A DNA stretch of 64,000 bases from Eucommia ulmoides (GCA_016647705.1 CM028336.1:13462880-13526879); one strand, 5' to 3'. Numbered from the stretch's first letter, positions 34,459-45,895 are shown. The notes: generated by a model from the sequence alone, not told the origin. Numbers and translations are program-made.

Positions 34459-35566
34459 CTGGTTTTTTTGTCTTGTTGGCTTCTCATACCCTCCGTTTCT
34501 TTGCACCACCGAGCACCACCACACCACCACACAACCGCCTCTACCATCGTCGTCTGCTTCTTCTTCGCCATCCTCCATCGTCTGCTTCTTCTCCATCCTG
34601 CATTGCCGTCGTCTGTTTCTTCTACATCCTCCATCGCCTTCGTCTACTTCTTGTCCGTCCTCCGTCGCCGTCATCCGCTTCTTCTCCATCCTCCATCGCT
34701 TCAACTGTTATCATCTTCGTTGTCTGCTTAGTATCGAAATCGAAAACGATTTCGATTTCGAAATGGAAACTAGGCTTTCGATTTCAAAATCGAAATATTG
34801 ATTTCGAAAACTTTCGATTTCGATTGATTTTGATTTCGTTTTTGAAATCGAAATCCAACCGTAGGTTCGATTTCGAAATCGAAATGGAAACTAGGCTTTT
34901 GATTTCAAAATCAAAATGTTGATTTCGAAATCTTTCGATTTCAATTTCGTTTTCGTTCGAAAGGGTTTCGAAACCTCAGGTTCGATTTCGAAAAGTCGAA
35001 CTAGATGCGGCGGTTACGGTGGCAGCAACCAACGGAAAGTCGAAGAAGGTTAAGGCGTCGTTTAAGCTTGCGGCGGCTCCCATGTTTCTGTTTCTGTTTT
35101 CCATATTTCAGTTTCTGTTTATGTTTCTCGTTCAATTTTTGTTTCCTATGTTTCTGTTTCTGCTTCTTTGGCGGAGGTGGCAGTGTTGGTTCGTTTAGTG
35201 GTCATTTGGTGGTGGTGTTGTGTTATTTGGTTTCGTGGTAGAATCGGCGGTGGTGTTCGGCGGTGGAGGGTGTTTGGCTCGGTGGTGTAGGGACAAAGAA
35301 GAATAACTGAAAGAAATAAAGGAAAAAAACATTTTGACCCCTAGAAGTTTAGATGACTTCTCAAATTAACCCCTTTGAATAAAAAGACTAAAATACCCTT
35401 AATGAAATATTAACCGTCAGTTGACTTAACGGAATCTGTCTCAAGGGCCAATTTGGAACAATTTTGAAATGTTGAGATCAAATGTGTCGAGTTTCAAATG
35501 TTAGGGGCCAATTGAACACTTTCGCCATTTTTCAAGGACCAAAAAGGTTTTTTTCCCCATTTTTTA
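34089..35566. mobile_element. Mutator-like element with 116-bp inverted ends and 9-bp target duplication
   Basis: The element proper is 34098-35557 (1460 bp). Ends are GGGAAAAAGACCTTTTTGGT on the left and, as reverse complement, GGGAAAAAAACCTTTTTGGT on the right, staying closely matched for about 116 bp (34098-34213 and 35442-35557). A perfect 9-bp duplication CATTTTTTA flanks it (34089-34097, 35558-35566). The same host sequence without the insertion is at about 39229 in LTR 2. The interior has no transposase; it holds a C/T-rich TCTTCTCCATCCTC-type repeat (34530-34700) and a TTTCGAAATCGAAA repeat (34735-34995), so it is non-autonomous. Confidence 0.9.
34735..34995. repeat. TTTCGA-based repeat inside the Mutator-like element
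   Basis: Two direct repeats of about 115 bp share 'tcgaaatggaaactaggctt' (about 34757 and 34877). Each is itself built from TTTCGATTTCGAAATCGAAA-type palindromic steps. AT-rich, non-coding, and not seen elsewhere in the window. Confidence 0.75.
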
Positions 35567-36090
35567 TGATTCTAAGAGAGGCTTTTGAAGGATTTGAGTC
35601 TATTTCAGATATATTTGACATATTTTTTGATCTCTATTAATTTGGTCCATTTAATTGAACATCCTTTTAATTAAAGTGCTTTAATTCTTTCTATTTTGAT
35701 GGATTTTAAATTGAAAAAGTTTTAAGGATCAAAATGAGTTTTTTCCAAGAATATTTTTAAATGAAACATACATATTTTAAGTATATGGGATATATGGGGA
35801 TTTGGGTTGTCATTTAATGGCATGTCTTTTGAAAAATAGTCGTTGAAGGTTTAGTTGTCGATCTATTAATAAAGACTTACGGAATTGAGTTAATTGACAT
35901 CAAGAACAATAAGTTTTGAGCTTTGAAGAGGGAAAATATTGCTGAGATTTCTACGAGAGATTATTTTTAAAGTTCTAGATCTATAGTGCTTGCTATTTGT
36001 GTTACCAGTTTGAGTACGTATTGCGAAATTATTCTAGTCTTCGGTGTTTTCCGGTGAGATCCTTCCAAGTTTTTTTATTTGCTTTCTAAG

Positions 36091-36091
36091 G

Positions 36092-36152
<61 letters not shown>
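36091..36152. repeat. (TA)n microsatellite in LTR 1
   Basis: About 62 bases of TA dinucleotides, against about 12 at the matching position in LTR 2. Confidence 0.95.
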
Positions 36153-36157
<5 letters not shown>

Positions 36158-36959
36158 ATTGTTTGGTTAAGTATTGTTAAAAAATCATTTTTGAACTTAA
36201 AGTCCTAAAAATATTTTAAACGATTTTTGTTTGATTATCTGATTACGTGCTTATTGTGTGCTCCCAAATTATTAGATAATCATATTTGATTTGCCTCATA
36301 TTGTATCTATTATGTAGTATTTATCGGGCCATTAATCGAGTATATTTGTATTGAGATGGTAAAAGTTCGTTGTGGGAATAAACTTATAATTTTTTGTATT
36401 TGTGAGTTGAAGCGGATTAGACATATTTGGGACGGTGTCTAGTCAGGGTAGCTAGAGTTTTGATTTTTTTTTTCCCTATAGAAAATATAAGGGTTTGATT
36501 TTTATCCTGCAAAAAGGTTAGGTTATTTTTTTTCCTTGAAAAGAATTAGGTTTTTATTCTTCCAGTAATTGAATTAAAGAGTGATTGTAAAGATTCGTCC
36601 TAAACCTATGAAAATGATAAGTGAAAGAGTGGTAGGTCGATTCTTAACCTGTGAAAAGAATCAGGGTTTGTAAAGGTTGATTTTGAGTCTGCGAAAAGAA
36701 TCGAGAATTGCAAGGGTTTTGTTCTTATCTGATAAATGAATCAAGGAGTTTAGTGAATTGTGAATCTCCGTAGAGCTCGGGGGACTGGACGTAGATAAGA
36801 GTAACTTACCGAAGTAGGAAGGATTAAACACATTTTCGTTGCGTATCAAGATAATAATTGATTTAGAGATATTATTTATTTGTATTTAAAGAATTCAATT
36901 GTCTAAATTTTGTAATTACTCAATTCATCCCTTCTCTTGGGTAGTTCTTTGGACCAACA

Positions 36960-38594
36960 ATTGGTACCAGAACTGGTTTAACTCATTTAGCTTAATAACC
37001 TATCTAAAAAGATCACATGGTGCACCCTGTAGGCACTCTAGGTGAGGGATAGTCTATGCACCGTTCACCTTTGTTTACTAGTGATAACTATTTATTCTGG
37101 AAGGACAAAATGATCAATTTTCTTCAAACCACAAATTATGATATGTGGCTGACCATTGAAGATTGTCTATTCACCAAGGAGAATGGAGTGATTAAGATGA
37201 AGAAACAACTGACTCTCCCAGATAAACATAAATCATCTATCAATTCTCATGCTATTAACATTCTGTTTTATTCTTTCATACAAATGAATGTAGCAGGGTT
37301 TCAGGTTGTGGATCGACGAAAGAGATGTGGGATACATTGCAAATCACATGCGAAAGGACAAATTAGGTGAAATAGTTCAAAATCAATGCCTTGGGTCGTC
37401 AATTCGAGCTATTCAGAATAGATGATGCAAAATCAATTCTGAAAATGTGCACGTGAGTCAATAATATCTGCAACAACCTTGGTCAACTCGAAAAATCTTA
37501 ATCTATGAAGGAGAAAGTATGAAAAATTCTGAGATTGTTAACGAAAGTTTGGGAGCCATAAGTGACTGCAATTGATGAAGCTAAGAATCTCACAATATAT
37601 ACCATTGATGAACTTATTGGCAATCTAATGACCCATGAGATGGCTATTCGAGGATATGAGGATGAAACAAGGAATAACAAAAGAAGTCATTGGCATTGAA
37701 GGTTCAAAAGACTGAGGAAGGGGGGTGATAGCGATGACATCAGTCTTGACAGTGAGCAAGAAAAGGATGTGACGCTTCTAACAAAAACAATTAGAAAAAT
37801 GACCTGACAAACATTCTGTAGAAAGAAAAACTTCAACATGAATAATGTTGAATGCTTCAATTGTCATAAAACCAGTCATTTTCAATCCTATTGTCTCGAG
37901 CCAAAGAAGGAAAAAGAGAAAAAAAAATAAAAAAAATAAGAAGGTGAAGAAATCAATAAAAACCATCGGGGATGACTCGGAGTCGAGTAGCTCGAAAAAA
38001 TTGAGCAGTGATGATTCGTCCATGGTTTCTTTGATGGCCACTGGAGATGAAGTAACGAAATGCTCTAGTTCTTATCCTTTAGATTTTGATGATTTATTTG
38101 ATGTTTATCAAGAACTAACGCATGATTTTAAAAGTTAGTGTTCTCAAATTAATATCCTACAAAGTACAATTGACACACTTAACAAGCAAGTGATGAAATT
38201 CAAATTTGAAAACAATAAATTGAAATCCAATATTTCAGATTTACATTCTATTATTCTCAAATTCACGGGAGGTGAAAATATTTTGAAAATATTTTTGGGG
38301 AGTTCAAGAGGGATGTTTGATAAAGTTGGAATTGGTTTTCAGAAAAATCTTAAACAAAATAGATTTCATAAATTCTTTTTTGAAAATAAGAATCTTATGT
38401 TTTAAATGTAACATTGTGGGGGATGCCGTTAAGAAATATTTTTCAAAAGTATCTAAACATAGAAAAGTTTGGGTTTGTAAAGGAACTAAAATTATCTTGG
38501 CTAACAAGATCAGATCTAGTTAGATGGGATACCATTTAGTAACTATTTGAGGTGCTCCTTGCACGTTATTCTGAAAGCATAAAAAATGGAGAGA
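36960..38594 (+). mobile_element. Internal region of the gag-only copia element
   Basis: Broken frames show copia gag landmarks in order: 'FTSDNYLFWKDKMINFL' near 37077-37127 followed by 'YDMW.TIED', a CCHC-type knuckle 'CFNCHKTSHFQSYC' near 37855-37896, a lysine run, and a 'ENILKIFLGSS..MFDK.G' block (38274-38325) followed by a second knuckle-like segment and 'KVWVCKGTK' (38466-38492). In ordinary copia elements protease, integrase and RT would follow; here the sequence goes straight to the end of the element and LTR 2. This fits a TR-GAG type non-autonomous element. Broken. Confidence 0.7.
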
Positions 38595-39998
38595 TTGTTA
38601 AATTCAAGATTTTGATGAACAATTAAGTGTTGATTGTTTTGTAAAACTAATGATTTTAATAAGTGTTTCAGATTTAAAGTTCCATATTTTTTTTTATCAA
38701 ACAGAAGAATTGTTGAAGAAAATGTAACGGGTGCAAGATGGAAATGATACAGACATAAAGAGTTGTAAAGACGTTGAAGAAAATTAGGTGAAAACAACTC
38801 TTTACCTATATACTCTTAATGCAACCTAAATTAAGATCTCACATGATACTTAAAATGAATTAATCTTATGTGTGTCTTAGAAAGAAGTGATAAGTTTAAG
38901 ATCCAAAAATGAGATTTTTTATGTGCTCCATACATGAAATGGTTTTGATAAATGACATTAGTGAAAAACGTGTTTTAAAGTATAAAATGTTAAGTTTCAG
39001 GTCAATTCGGTTAACCGATAGGTTTGGGCGCTCAACCAAATGAAACAGTAGCCGAATTGAGGAAATTTAGATAGGCTACTGATCCTATCGGTTAACCAAC
39101 ATGTTTTAAGCCAACGACAAATTTCAACCTTTGGCACAGGGCGGTCGACCGAGGCAGGGACTGGTCGACCAATTGTTTCACTCAACAATTTGATTGTTTC
39201 GGTTTGTTGGTCAAATCATCTCATTTTTTATGATTCTAAGAGAGACTTTTGAGGGATTTGAGTCAACTTTAGATATACTTGACAAATTTTGTGATCCCTA
39301 TTAATATGGCCCATTTAATTGAATATCCTTTTAATTAAATTACATAATTCTTCCTATTTTGATGGATTTCAAAGTAAAAATATTTTAAGGATCAAAACAA
39401 GTTTTTCCAAGAATAGTTTTAAATGAAATATGCATATTTTAAGTAAATGTGATATATGGGGACTTGAGATGTCATTTAATGGCATATCTTTTGAAAATTA
39501 GGTGTTGGAGGTCTAGTTGTGAGTTTATTAATAGAGACTTGTGAGATTGAGTTAATTGATATCAAGAACAATTAGTTTGAGCTTTGAAAAGTGAAACTAT
39601 TGCTAAGATTTCTATGAGAGATTATTTTCAAAGTTTTAGATCTAAAGTGCTTGCTATTTGCGTCACCAGTTTGAGTACGTATTGCGAAATCAATCTAGTC
39701 TTCGGTGTTTTCTGGTGAGATCCTTCCAAGTTTTTTTATTTGCTTTCTAAGGTTTATATATATATATTGTTAATTGCTAGGTTAAGGATTGCTAAAAAAA
39801 AAATCATTTTTGAACTTAAAGTCCTAACAATATTTTAAACGATTTTTTTTTTTGATTATCTGATTACGTGCTTATTGTGTGCTCCCCATTTATTAGTTAA
39901 TCAGATTTGATTTGCCTCAAATTATATCTATCATGTAGTATTTATTCGGGCCATTAATCGAGTATATTTGTATTGAGGTGGTAGAAGCTTGTTGTGGG
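38595..39998 (+). mobile_element. Copia LTR 2, 3'-truncated at a join with a second internal region
   Basis: Starts TGTTAAATTCAAG and follows LTR 1 closely up to 'gtagaagcttgttgtgggaa' (about 39998). It then passes without the LTR end or primer site into internal sequence equal to that starting near 37822. It lacks the Mutator-like element and shows the unoccupied site CTCATTTTTTATGATTC (39227-39243). The GGTCGACCGA motif cluster lies at 39000-39180. Confidence 0.75.
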
Positions 39999-40797
39999 AA
40001 GAAAAATTTCAACATGAATAATGTTTAATGCTTCAATTGTCATAAAACCGGTCATTTTCAATCCGATATTCTCGAGCCAAAGAAGGAAAAAGAGAAAAAG
40101 AAAAAGGAATAGAAGAAGGCGAAGAAATCAATGAAAACCATCGGGGATGAAACTCAAGCAGAGATGATTCGTCCATGGTTGCTTTGATGGCCACTGGAGA
40201 TGAAGTAACAAAATGCTCTAGTTCTTCTTCTTTAAATTTTGATGATTTATTTGATATTTATCAAGAACTAGCGAATGATTGTAAAAACTAGTATTCTCAA
40301 ATTAATGTCCTACAAAGTATAATTAACACACCTTAACAAGTAAGTGATAAAGTTCGAATTTGAAAACAATAAATTGAAATCCAACATTTCGGATTTACAT
40401 TCTATTATTCTCAAATTCATGAGCGGTGAAAATATTTTGAAAATATTTTTGGGGAGTTCAATAGGGATTTTTGATAAATTTGAAATTGGCTTTCAGAAAA
40501 ATCTTAAACAAAAGAGATTTCATAAATTCTTTTTTGAAAATAAGAATCTTGTTAGATGTTTTAAATGTAACATTGTGGGGCATGCCATTAAGAAATATTT
40601 TTCTAAAGTATCTAAATATAGAAAAGTTTGGGTTTTTAAATGAACTAAAATTGTCTTGACTAACAAAATCGGGCCCATTTAGATTGGGTACCATTTAATA
40701 ACTATTTGAGATACTCCTTGCATGTTATTCTGAAAGCATAAAAAATGGAGAGATTGTTGAATTTAAAATTTTGATGAACAATTAAATGTTGATTGTT
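39999..40797 (+). mobile_element. Second partial gag region and start of a third LTR
   Basis: The segment from 'aatttcaacatgaataatgt' on repeats the second half of the gag region at 37826-38594 (knuckle, lysine-rich stretch, 'GENILKIFLGSS'), again ending without pol. A third LTR start (TGTTGAATTTAAAATTTTGA) follows at 40755 and breaks off near 40797. The order LTR-gag-LTR-gag-LTR suggests a chained copy made by recombination. Broken and old. Confidence 0.7.
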
Positions 40798-40839
40798 GGA
40801 TACATCTTTGGTTGTGTCACAAATAATTCTTCGTATTTT

Positions 40840-42420
40840 TTACCCCATTAAATTCACCTAAAGGTGTTGAGGAAGAAGGCTAAGAGAAAAAAGAAAGAAT
40901 GATTCTAGTCGATCCTGTTGGCGATTTGGATGAAAAGTTGTCACGAAAAATTGACGATAGAGAAATCCTCACGTACTGATATGCCGGTAAAGTTGGTCCT
41001 TCATGCCAATGTACCCCAAGCGTACATCTACCAAACCTTTGGTTATTAAACTATCCAGAAGGAGACTTATATGCCGACGAATTTGTTTATACCAAAACTT
41101 TATCGCATTAGGTTAAGTCATCAAACAAAGAAGAAAAGGAAGAAGTCCGCTTAAAGTATCATCGCTCACTCATCATGTCTTAAGAGTCTTCCAATTCAGA
41201 AGTTAGTCAGATTATAGCAACTCTTCATAGAAGACATTGTATGTTTCGATTAGTTTTTTATTTTTTATTTTCTTGTCCATTTGAGATCAACTTTTCACTA
41301 TTTCTTTTTTATATTTTGGACGTTGATGTGATCCTCAAGGCAACCTCAAGAATGGGGAATAGGCCGACCTCTGGTAGCATAGGCCTTCTGCCTAAAATGA
41401 CCAGGTCCATTGTAGCCTTAGAAAGACAATCGGAAATGAATGTTCTCTAGATTAGGACCTGATGGTCCCAGGAGAATTTGTCCCCACCTCAGCCTTTAGA
41501 TGAAAAATCAATCATCCATCAGTCAGCGACTAGTGATGTTCTGAGATCCTAGGTGGTCAGGAAGCTTCTCGCCGATCCTTGACTATTGGAGATTGGGAGG
41601 GTGCCCTTCAATATTTCAGGAAGGTGTTTTTTGTGGATCTAGAGATACCGTATTTCATCACTCCTGATGATAAAGTGTCAGCGAATCGAGTGCCAAGTGA
41701 CTGTATCTTCTCGAATGAGTTGGAGAATCCCATCAATAAATTGGTACACCATAATAATTAACAAAAATAAAGTATTTATTTAGGTACATTGTTCGTTGAT
41801 TTTTTAGTTTCTAATTTTTTGGTCTACATTATTACATTCTTATTTATTATCCATAGGTGATCAATCAAATGGTCACACTGTGGGATCAGTGAGACCACTT
41901 TGCTGGAGAGTACTAGATGATGGAGGAAGATCTAGTGGCAGCTCAGGTGAGAATCTTGCAAAAGTTAGAAATAAATGTCAAATCGAGTGTTGAGTCCACC
42001 CAGGCTACGATGGACACGGCAAAGCTATTATCCAAGCTAGCTGATGTGTAGAAGGAGTTCACTAAAAGTCAAAAGATTTGGGAGACAGAGCTTGAGGAGA
42101 AAGAGAATGAGATGCATAAGATCTGAGAGTAGGTTTGGGTACAGTCGAGGATCGGGCCTTCGCCAGGTTTCCCAATTCTTCAATAGAGGAAGAAAGTCAT
42201 CCTTGCATGATTAGCCCAGTATTACAACAACGGGTTTGAAGATGCCAAAAGGCTGATAAGGAAGATGACCCTTGACTTACAACTAGCAGTAGGCTATGAA
42301 CAAGAAAAATTACGAGTAATCGATTAACTGAAAATTAAAAACAGTAGACTGATCAAGGCAATATGCATATAAGAAGACCTGAGTGTGAATGCCAAACAAC
42401 TGGAGCTTTAAACCCCTCAA
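40840..42420 (+). mobile_element. Possible gypsy-type gag relic with coiled-coil-like segment
   Basis: Fragmented frames include 'WDQ' and 'DHFAGEYQMMEEDLVAAQ' near 41880-41950, followed by a charged, heptad-like stretch ending 'WETELEEKENEMHK' (about 42079-42120). This resembles the coiled-coil half of gag-like proteins annotated in plants as putative gypsy-type transposon proteins (PF04195 neighbourhood). The assignment rests on style only. A related N-terminal-type piece may lie antisense at 46740-48050. Confidence 0.3.
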
Positions 42421-44195
42421 CAAATTGACGACGATCTGTTTGATATTGGTCACTGAAATACAAATTCAAATAGGGATGCCCCAAAAAACCGAACCGATGA
42501 GTAACTGCGAGAAACCGAACCAAATGGTTCGGTTTTAAAACCGACTAAATGATTTAATTGCGGTTTTAGTTTTAAAATTAGCAACTGAAACGATTTTGGT
42601 TTTGGTTGATTTTGGGATAGAAACTGTAAAACTAAACTGCGAAACCGAACCACAAAATTGAACCACGAAATCGAACTGCGAAACCAATATTTTAGATATA
42701 TTTTAATTACATATATACCCTTGTTTATATATATATGTGTGTGTGTGTGTGCGTTTTATTTATTTGTACTTTCAGCCCTCTTATATATATGTGTGTGTAA
42801 AGGGACTTAGGGTTTCATAATTTTTATTTTTGATTTCATAGCCGTTTCGGCTCGTTCTTCTATTCCTTTCCTCCCTCTCCTCATTTGTTCTGTTAGACTC
42901 TCAATCTCATCTCTGATTCTCTAAGTCTTTTCTTTTCCTCTCATCAGTCACTACAATTCCATACTTCCATTCCACCATCCTCCACCAGTAGACGGCGCCA
43001 CCGTCATCACTCGTCAGCTTTGTAGCCGTCGATGTCACTTAGCATCGCAACCACTATATGTTTTTGTTTATGTATAAAAATCAATGGTCTGCAGTTTTGC
43101 GATTTTGTTTTTGTTTTTTATCTTTATAAAATTAAAAAATCTTAAATGATTTCGCAGTTTTGAGATTTTGGTTTTGGTTTTTTGTATAAATTGAAATGGA
43201 CTGGTTTTAAAACTGTTTAAAAAAACATTGACAGTTTTGGTTGCTGTTTTGGTTTGATATATTTCTAATAGTTTTGATTTTGGTTTTATATAAAACCAGA
43301 TTGAAACCGAACCAGTGGCATCCCTAAATTCGATCATGATTTGAACACCAAATTAATTAAAATTGTTTGTATTAATCAATTAAATATATTACCTATCATT
43401 TAAATCTAGAATTACGCATATGTGTCAATATGAAAAGGTAAATATGATACTTAAATGTTTTTATATTTTGAACCATAAATTTTAGTCCTTTTTGGTGCAC
43501 CTTTTCTCATATCGTGTTCCAACCCAAAAATGAACAAAATTGTAGATTAGAGCTTAATGTTATTAATCATATTTCCTGTCCAAATTATTCACATAATTAA
43601 TTTTAAAACAAATTATGATTTTTTTAATCTTTCGTTAAGTATAACAATCACTTCCTTGATAAACTTATAAAAGTCCAATTTTGTTGCGCTAGTTGAATAA
43701 GAAAAATTATAATGTTAGTCGACCAATCGAGCAAGTATGGACATAAGAAGAGCTGTGTATGAATGTCGATCGATTGAAGGTTTAAATAGGTCAATCGATT
43801 CACGATCTGTTTGATATTGGTCACGAAAGTACAACTTCAAGATTTAAACGCCAAATTGATTGAAATTGATTTTTAATCATCAATTAAATATATTACGTAT
43901 CATTTGAATCTAGAATATGAATTATGGGTCAATATCAAAGGACAAATCTAATATTTAAATGTTTCCATATTTTGAACCCTAAATGTTAGCCTTTTTTGGT
44001 GCACATTGTCTCCTATCGTGTTCTTATCCAAATTGAACAAATTAGAATGTTAGAGTTGAACGTTATTGATAAGATTACATATTTGAATGTTCACATCATC
44101 AATCACAACAGATTAAGAGCCTTTTAATCATAGATTTGGTGCAACAGTTATTTCCTTGACAAACCGATATAAATCCAACTTAGTTGTACGAATTG
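42325..44195. repeat. Tandem duplication of about 0.5 kb, one copy enlarged by a hAT-like element
   Basis: Unit A (about 42325-43700) and unit B (about 43700-44195) share 'cgatctgtttgatattggtc', 'tagaatta.g', a 'ttttttggtgca..ttctc.tatcgtgttc' block and 'tccttgayaaac..ataaa.tcca'. Unit A contains the 856-bp hAT-like insertion and unit B does not. The sequence looks like copia LTR material; no coding. Confidence 0.7.
42463..43334. mobile_element. hAT-like non-autonomous element
   Basis: The element proper is 42471-43326 (856 bp), with inverted ends TAGGGATGCC and GGCATCCCTA. It is flanked by AATTCAAA (42463-42470) and AATTCGAT (43327-43334), an 8-bp duplication with six matches, consistent with an old hAT insertion. 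Subterminal sequence is rich in AACCGAACCAAA/TTTCGGTTCGGTTT-type repeats. The middle has a TC-rich stretch (42840-43030) and a TG run (42733-42752). No transposase is seen. Confidence 0.75.
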
Positions 44196-45554
44196 AAAAA
44201 AGGATAAGGGTCTAAGTTTAATAGATAAACATCTACCATCCCTAGGAACAACTCTTGATTATTCAATGAGTGATATAGTGTGAGAAACACTATCTAAAAA
44301 CAAGATAGTGATTCTTTGTGTGGAAAACCTAGATTAGGTCTACCAAGGAAAAATATGTGATACTAGAAGGTGATGAGAAAGTCAATAAGATCAAATCTTT
44401 TCCATCCCGGAAGATCCAACACATTCATATTATTATCCTTAATCCGGTAAGTCCATTCCATTATACATTGGCTTTGTTTGTACTTTATTGTTCAATATGG
44501 GAATGTGATAATAGTAACTAATTGAGAATATGTATAGATCCATGCTTTACATGATTAAACTTGCTTGTTTAGACACTTTACATTTATCCATGCTGGACAA
44601 ATTGATTTAGATACCTTGTGCGTACACTTGTATCTAGATGTTGCTTATTTTGATCATATCTATATCTCTAGATTATTAAGTATATAAAATTGACTTCATG
44701 ATAAAGCGAGTGAAGATTTTATACTGGGTTTTATAAGAGTAATTTCATTACATTGAAATCTATCGCTTTGGAAAGCCTAAGAGCTTTTATGAAAGAACTA
44801 AAAAGTATTTTTTGTAACTCATAACATCTTGCTCCCTGTTAATTGAACATGTGCTCATTATGTATTGTAATCAAAGTCACCATATCTTCTATGCTCTAGT
44901 TATCTTGTGTGTTTGAAATATAAATGTGCCCAAAGGCTTATATTTAAGATGAATAATATAAAATGGGTTGAATCAAAACTAAAAAGACCACAGTGTGATT
45001 ATATAATGAATGTAGTTTATAACCTGTGTTGTATTGAATACTCTTGAGATAAAGTGACAAATACTAGAACACTTGTTATTGACATGCATCTATACGAGAG
45101 TGTTTAGAAGCTCCATCAAGATTTGTGTATAGGCCACAAAGTCTGAAGTTAAGGTTGCTACTCCATTTGACTAAAATTATGAAGAGTTTGCATTATCATA
45201 TATTTATATTGTGTTAGAACTCTGAAACTAAGATGACGGGTAGAACCCTTTTGAGTTTATTTATGAAGAAGTCAAAGTGAGGGACCTTTGGCAAGACATA
45301 AGCTAGATCTCTACGGGAAATTGATTAGAAGGATGAAACTAGGAGTGCAAATATCAGTGATCTAGAGAGTAAATATAGACTTGTAATGTTTTGAACCTTG
45401 AACTTTATTGACTCTATTTGCTCTTTTGAGAATTGCACTGATTATTTGTTCTTGAGAAATCCAAGGAAGTAAACCTTGATAAGGCTTGATCTTTTCCTAA
45501 GAAAGAGATTTTGAAATCTAGGATAGTGAATCTTGGGTTAAGTTTGGGCCAACA
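43335..45554 (+). mobile_element. Copia-type LTR region ending at a primer site
   Basis: The end 'agtttgggccaaca' at 45554 is followed directly by ATTGGTATCAGAGCTCAG (45555-45572), a clear iMet primer-binding site, so the block to the left is the 3' part of a 5' LTR. It contains the tandem duplication above and is AT-rich without coding. The left boundary is unknown. Confidence 0.6.
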
Positions 45555-45895
45555 ATTGGTATCAGAGCTCAGTCTATAGGGTCGAACTTACCAAGCTTCG
45601 TAGAAATGATTGGACAACTTTTTCACCCTCAAACATAATTAGGAAAGAATGGCAAGGCACAAAGAGATCTTGAGCTTTCATCAAAATTAAGAAAGGCAAT
45701 AAAGTTTGAAGACCCAATTCACCCCCCTCTTGGGTTAAGTCTAGGCAAAAAATTGGTATCAGAGCTCAGTCTATGGGGTCGAACTTTCCAAGATTCATAG
45801 AAAAAGATCAAAAAACTTTTTCACCCTCATGCATAATTAGGAAAGGATGGCAAGGCACAATGAGATCTTGAGCTTGAAAGAAAATTAGGTTAGTC
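45510..45895 (+). repeat. Tandem duplication of an LTR end plus primer site and leader
   Basis: Two copies of 'ttgggttaagt..gg.caa', TTGGTATCAGAGCTCAGTCT and a leader of about 120 bp ('tcaccctca..cataattagg', 'atggcaaggcacaa.gagatc') occur at about 45534-45680 and 45730-45885. The primer-type TGGTATCAGAGC therefore appears twice (45557-45568 and 45754-45765). Downstream, 45900-46150, no gag frame is recognisable. Confidence 0.8.

Larger units (their letters stand above)
33382..36959 (+). mobile_element. Ty1/copia LTR 1 of a gag-only element, holding a Mutator-like insertion
   Basis: Starts TGTTGAATGCAAG and ends 'ggaccaaca' at 36959, immediately followed by a primer-like ATTGGTACCAGAACTGG. 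Without the nested insertion (34098-35557 plus one 9-bp repeat) it is about 2.1 kb. A GTCGAC/GGTCAACCGA motif cluster lies at 33785-34050, and an expanded (TA)n run at 36091-36152 that is only about a dozen bases in LTR 2 (39758-39769). An old copy; LTR 2 matches it closely over the shared part. Confidence 0.75.

Noticed and set aside
34330-34922. Overlapping frames of 90-149 codons on both strands
   Set aside because: They are built from poly-T and TCTTC repeats inside the Mutator-like element, giving lysine or phenylalanine/serine runs. No protein family is suggested.
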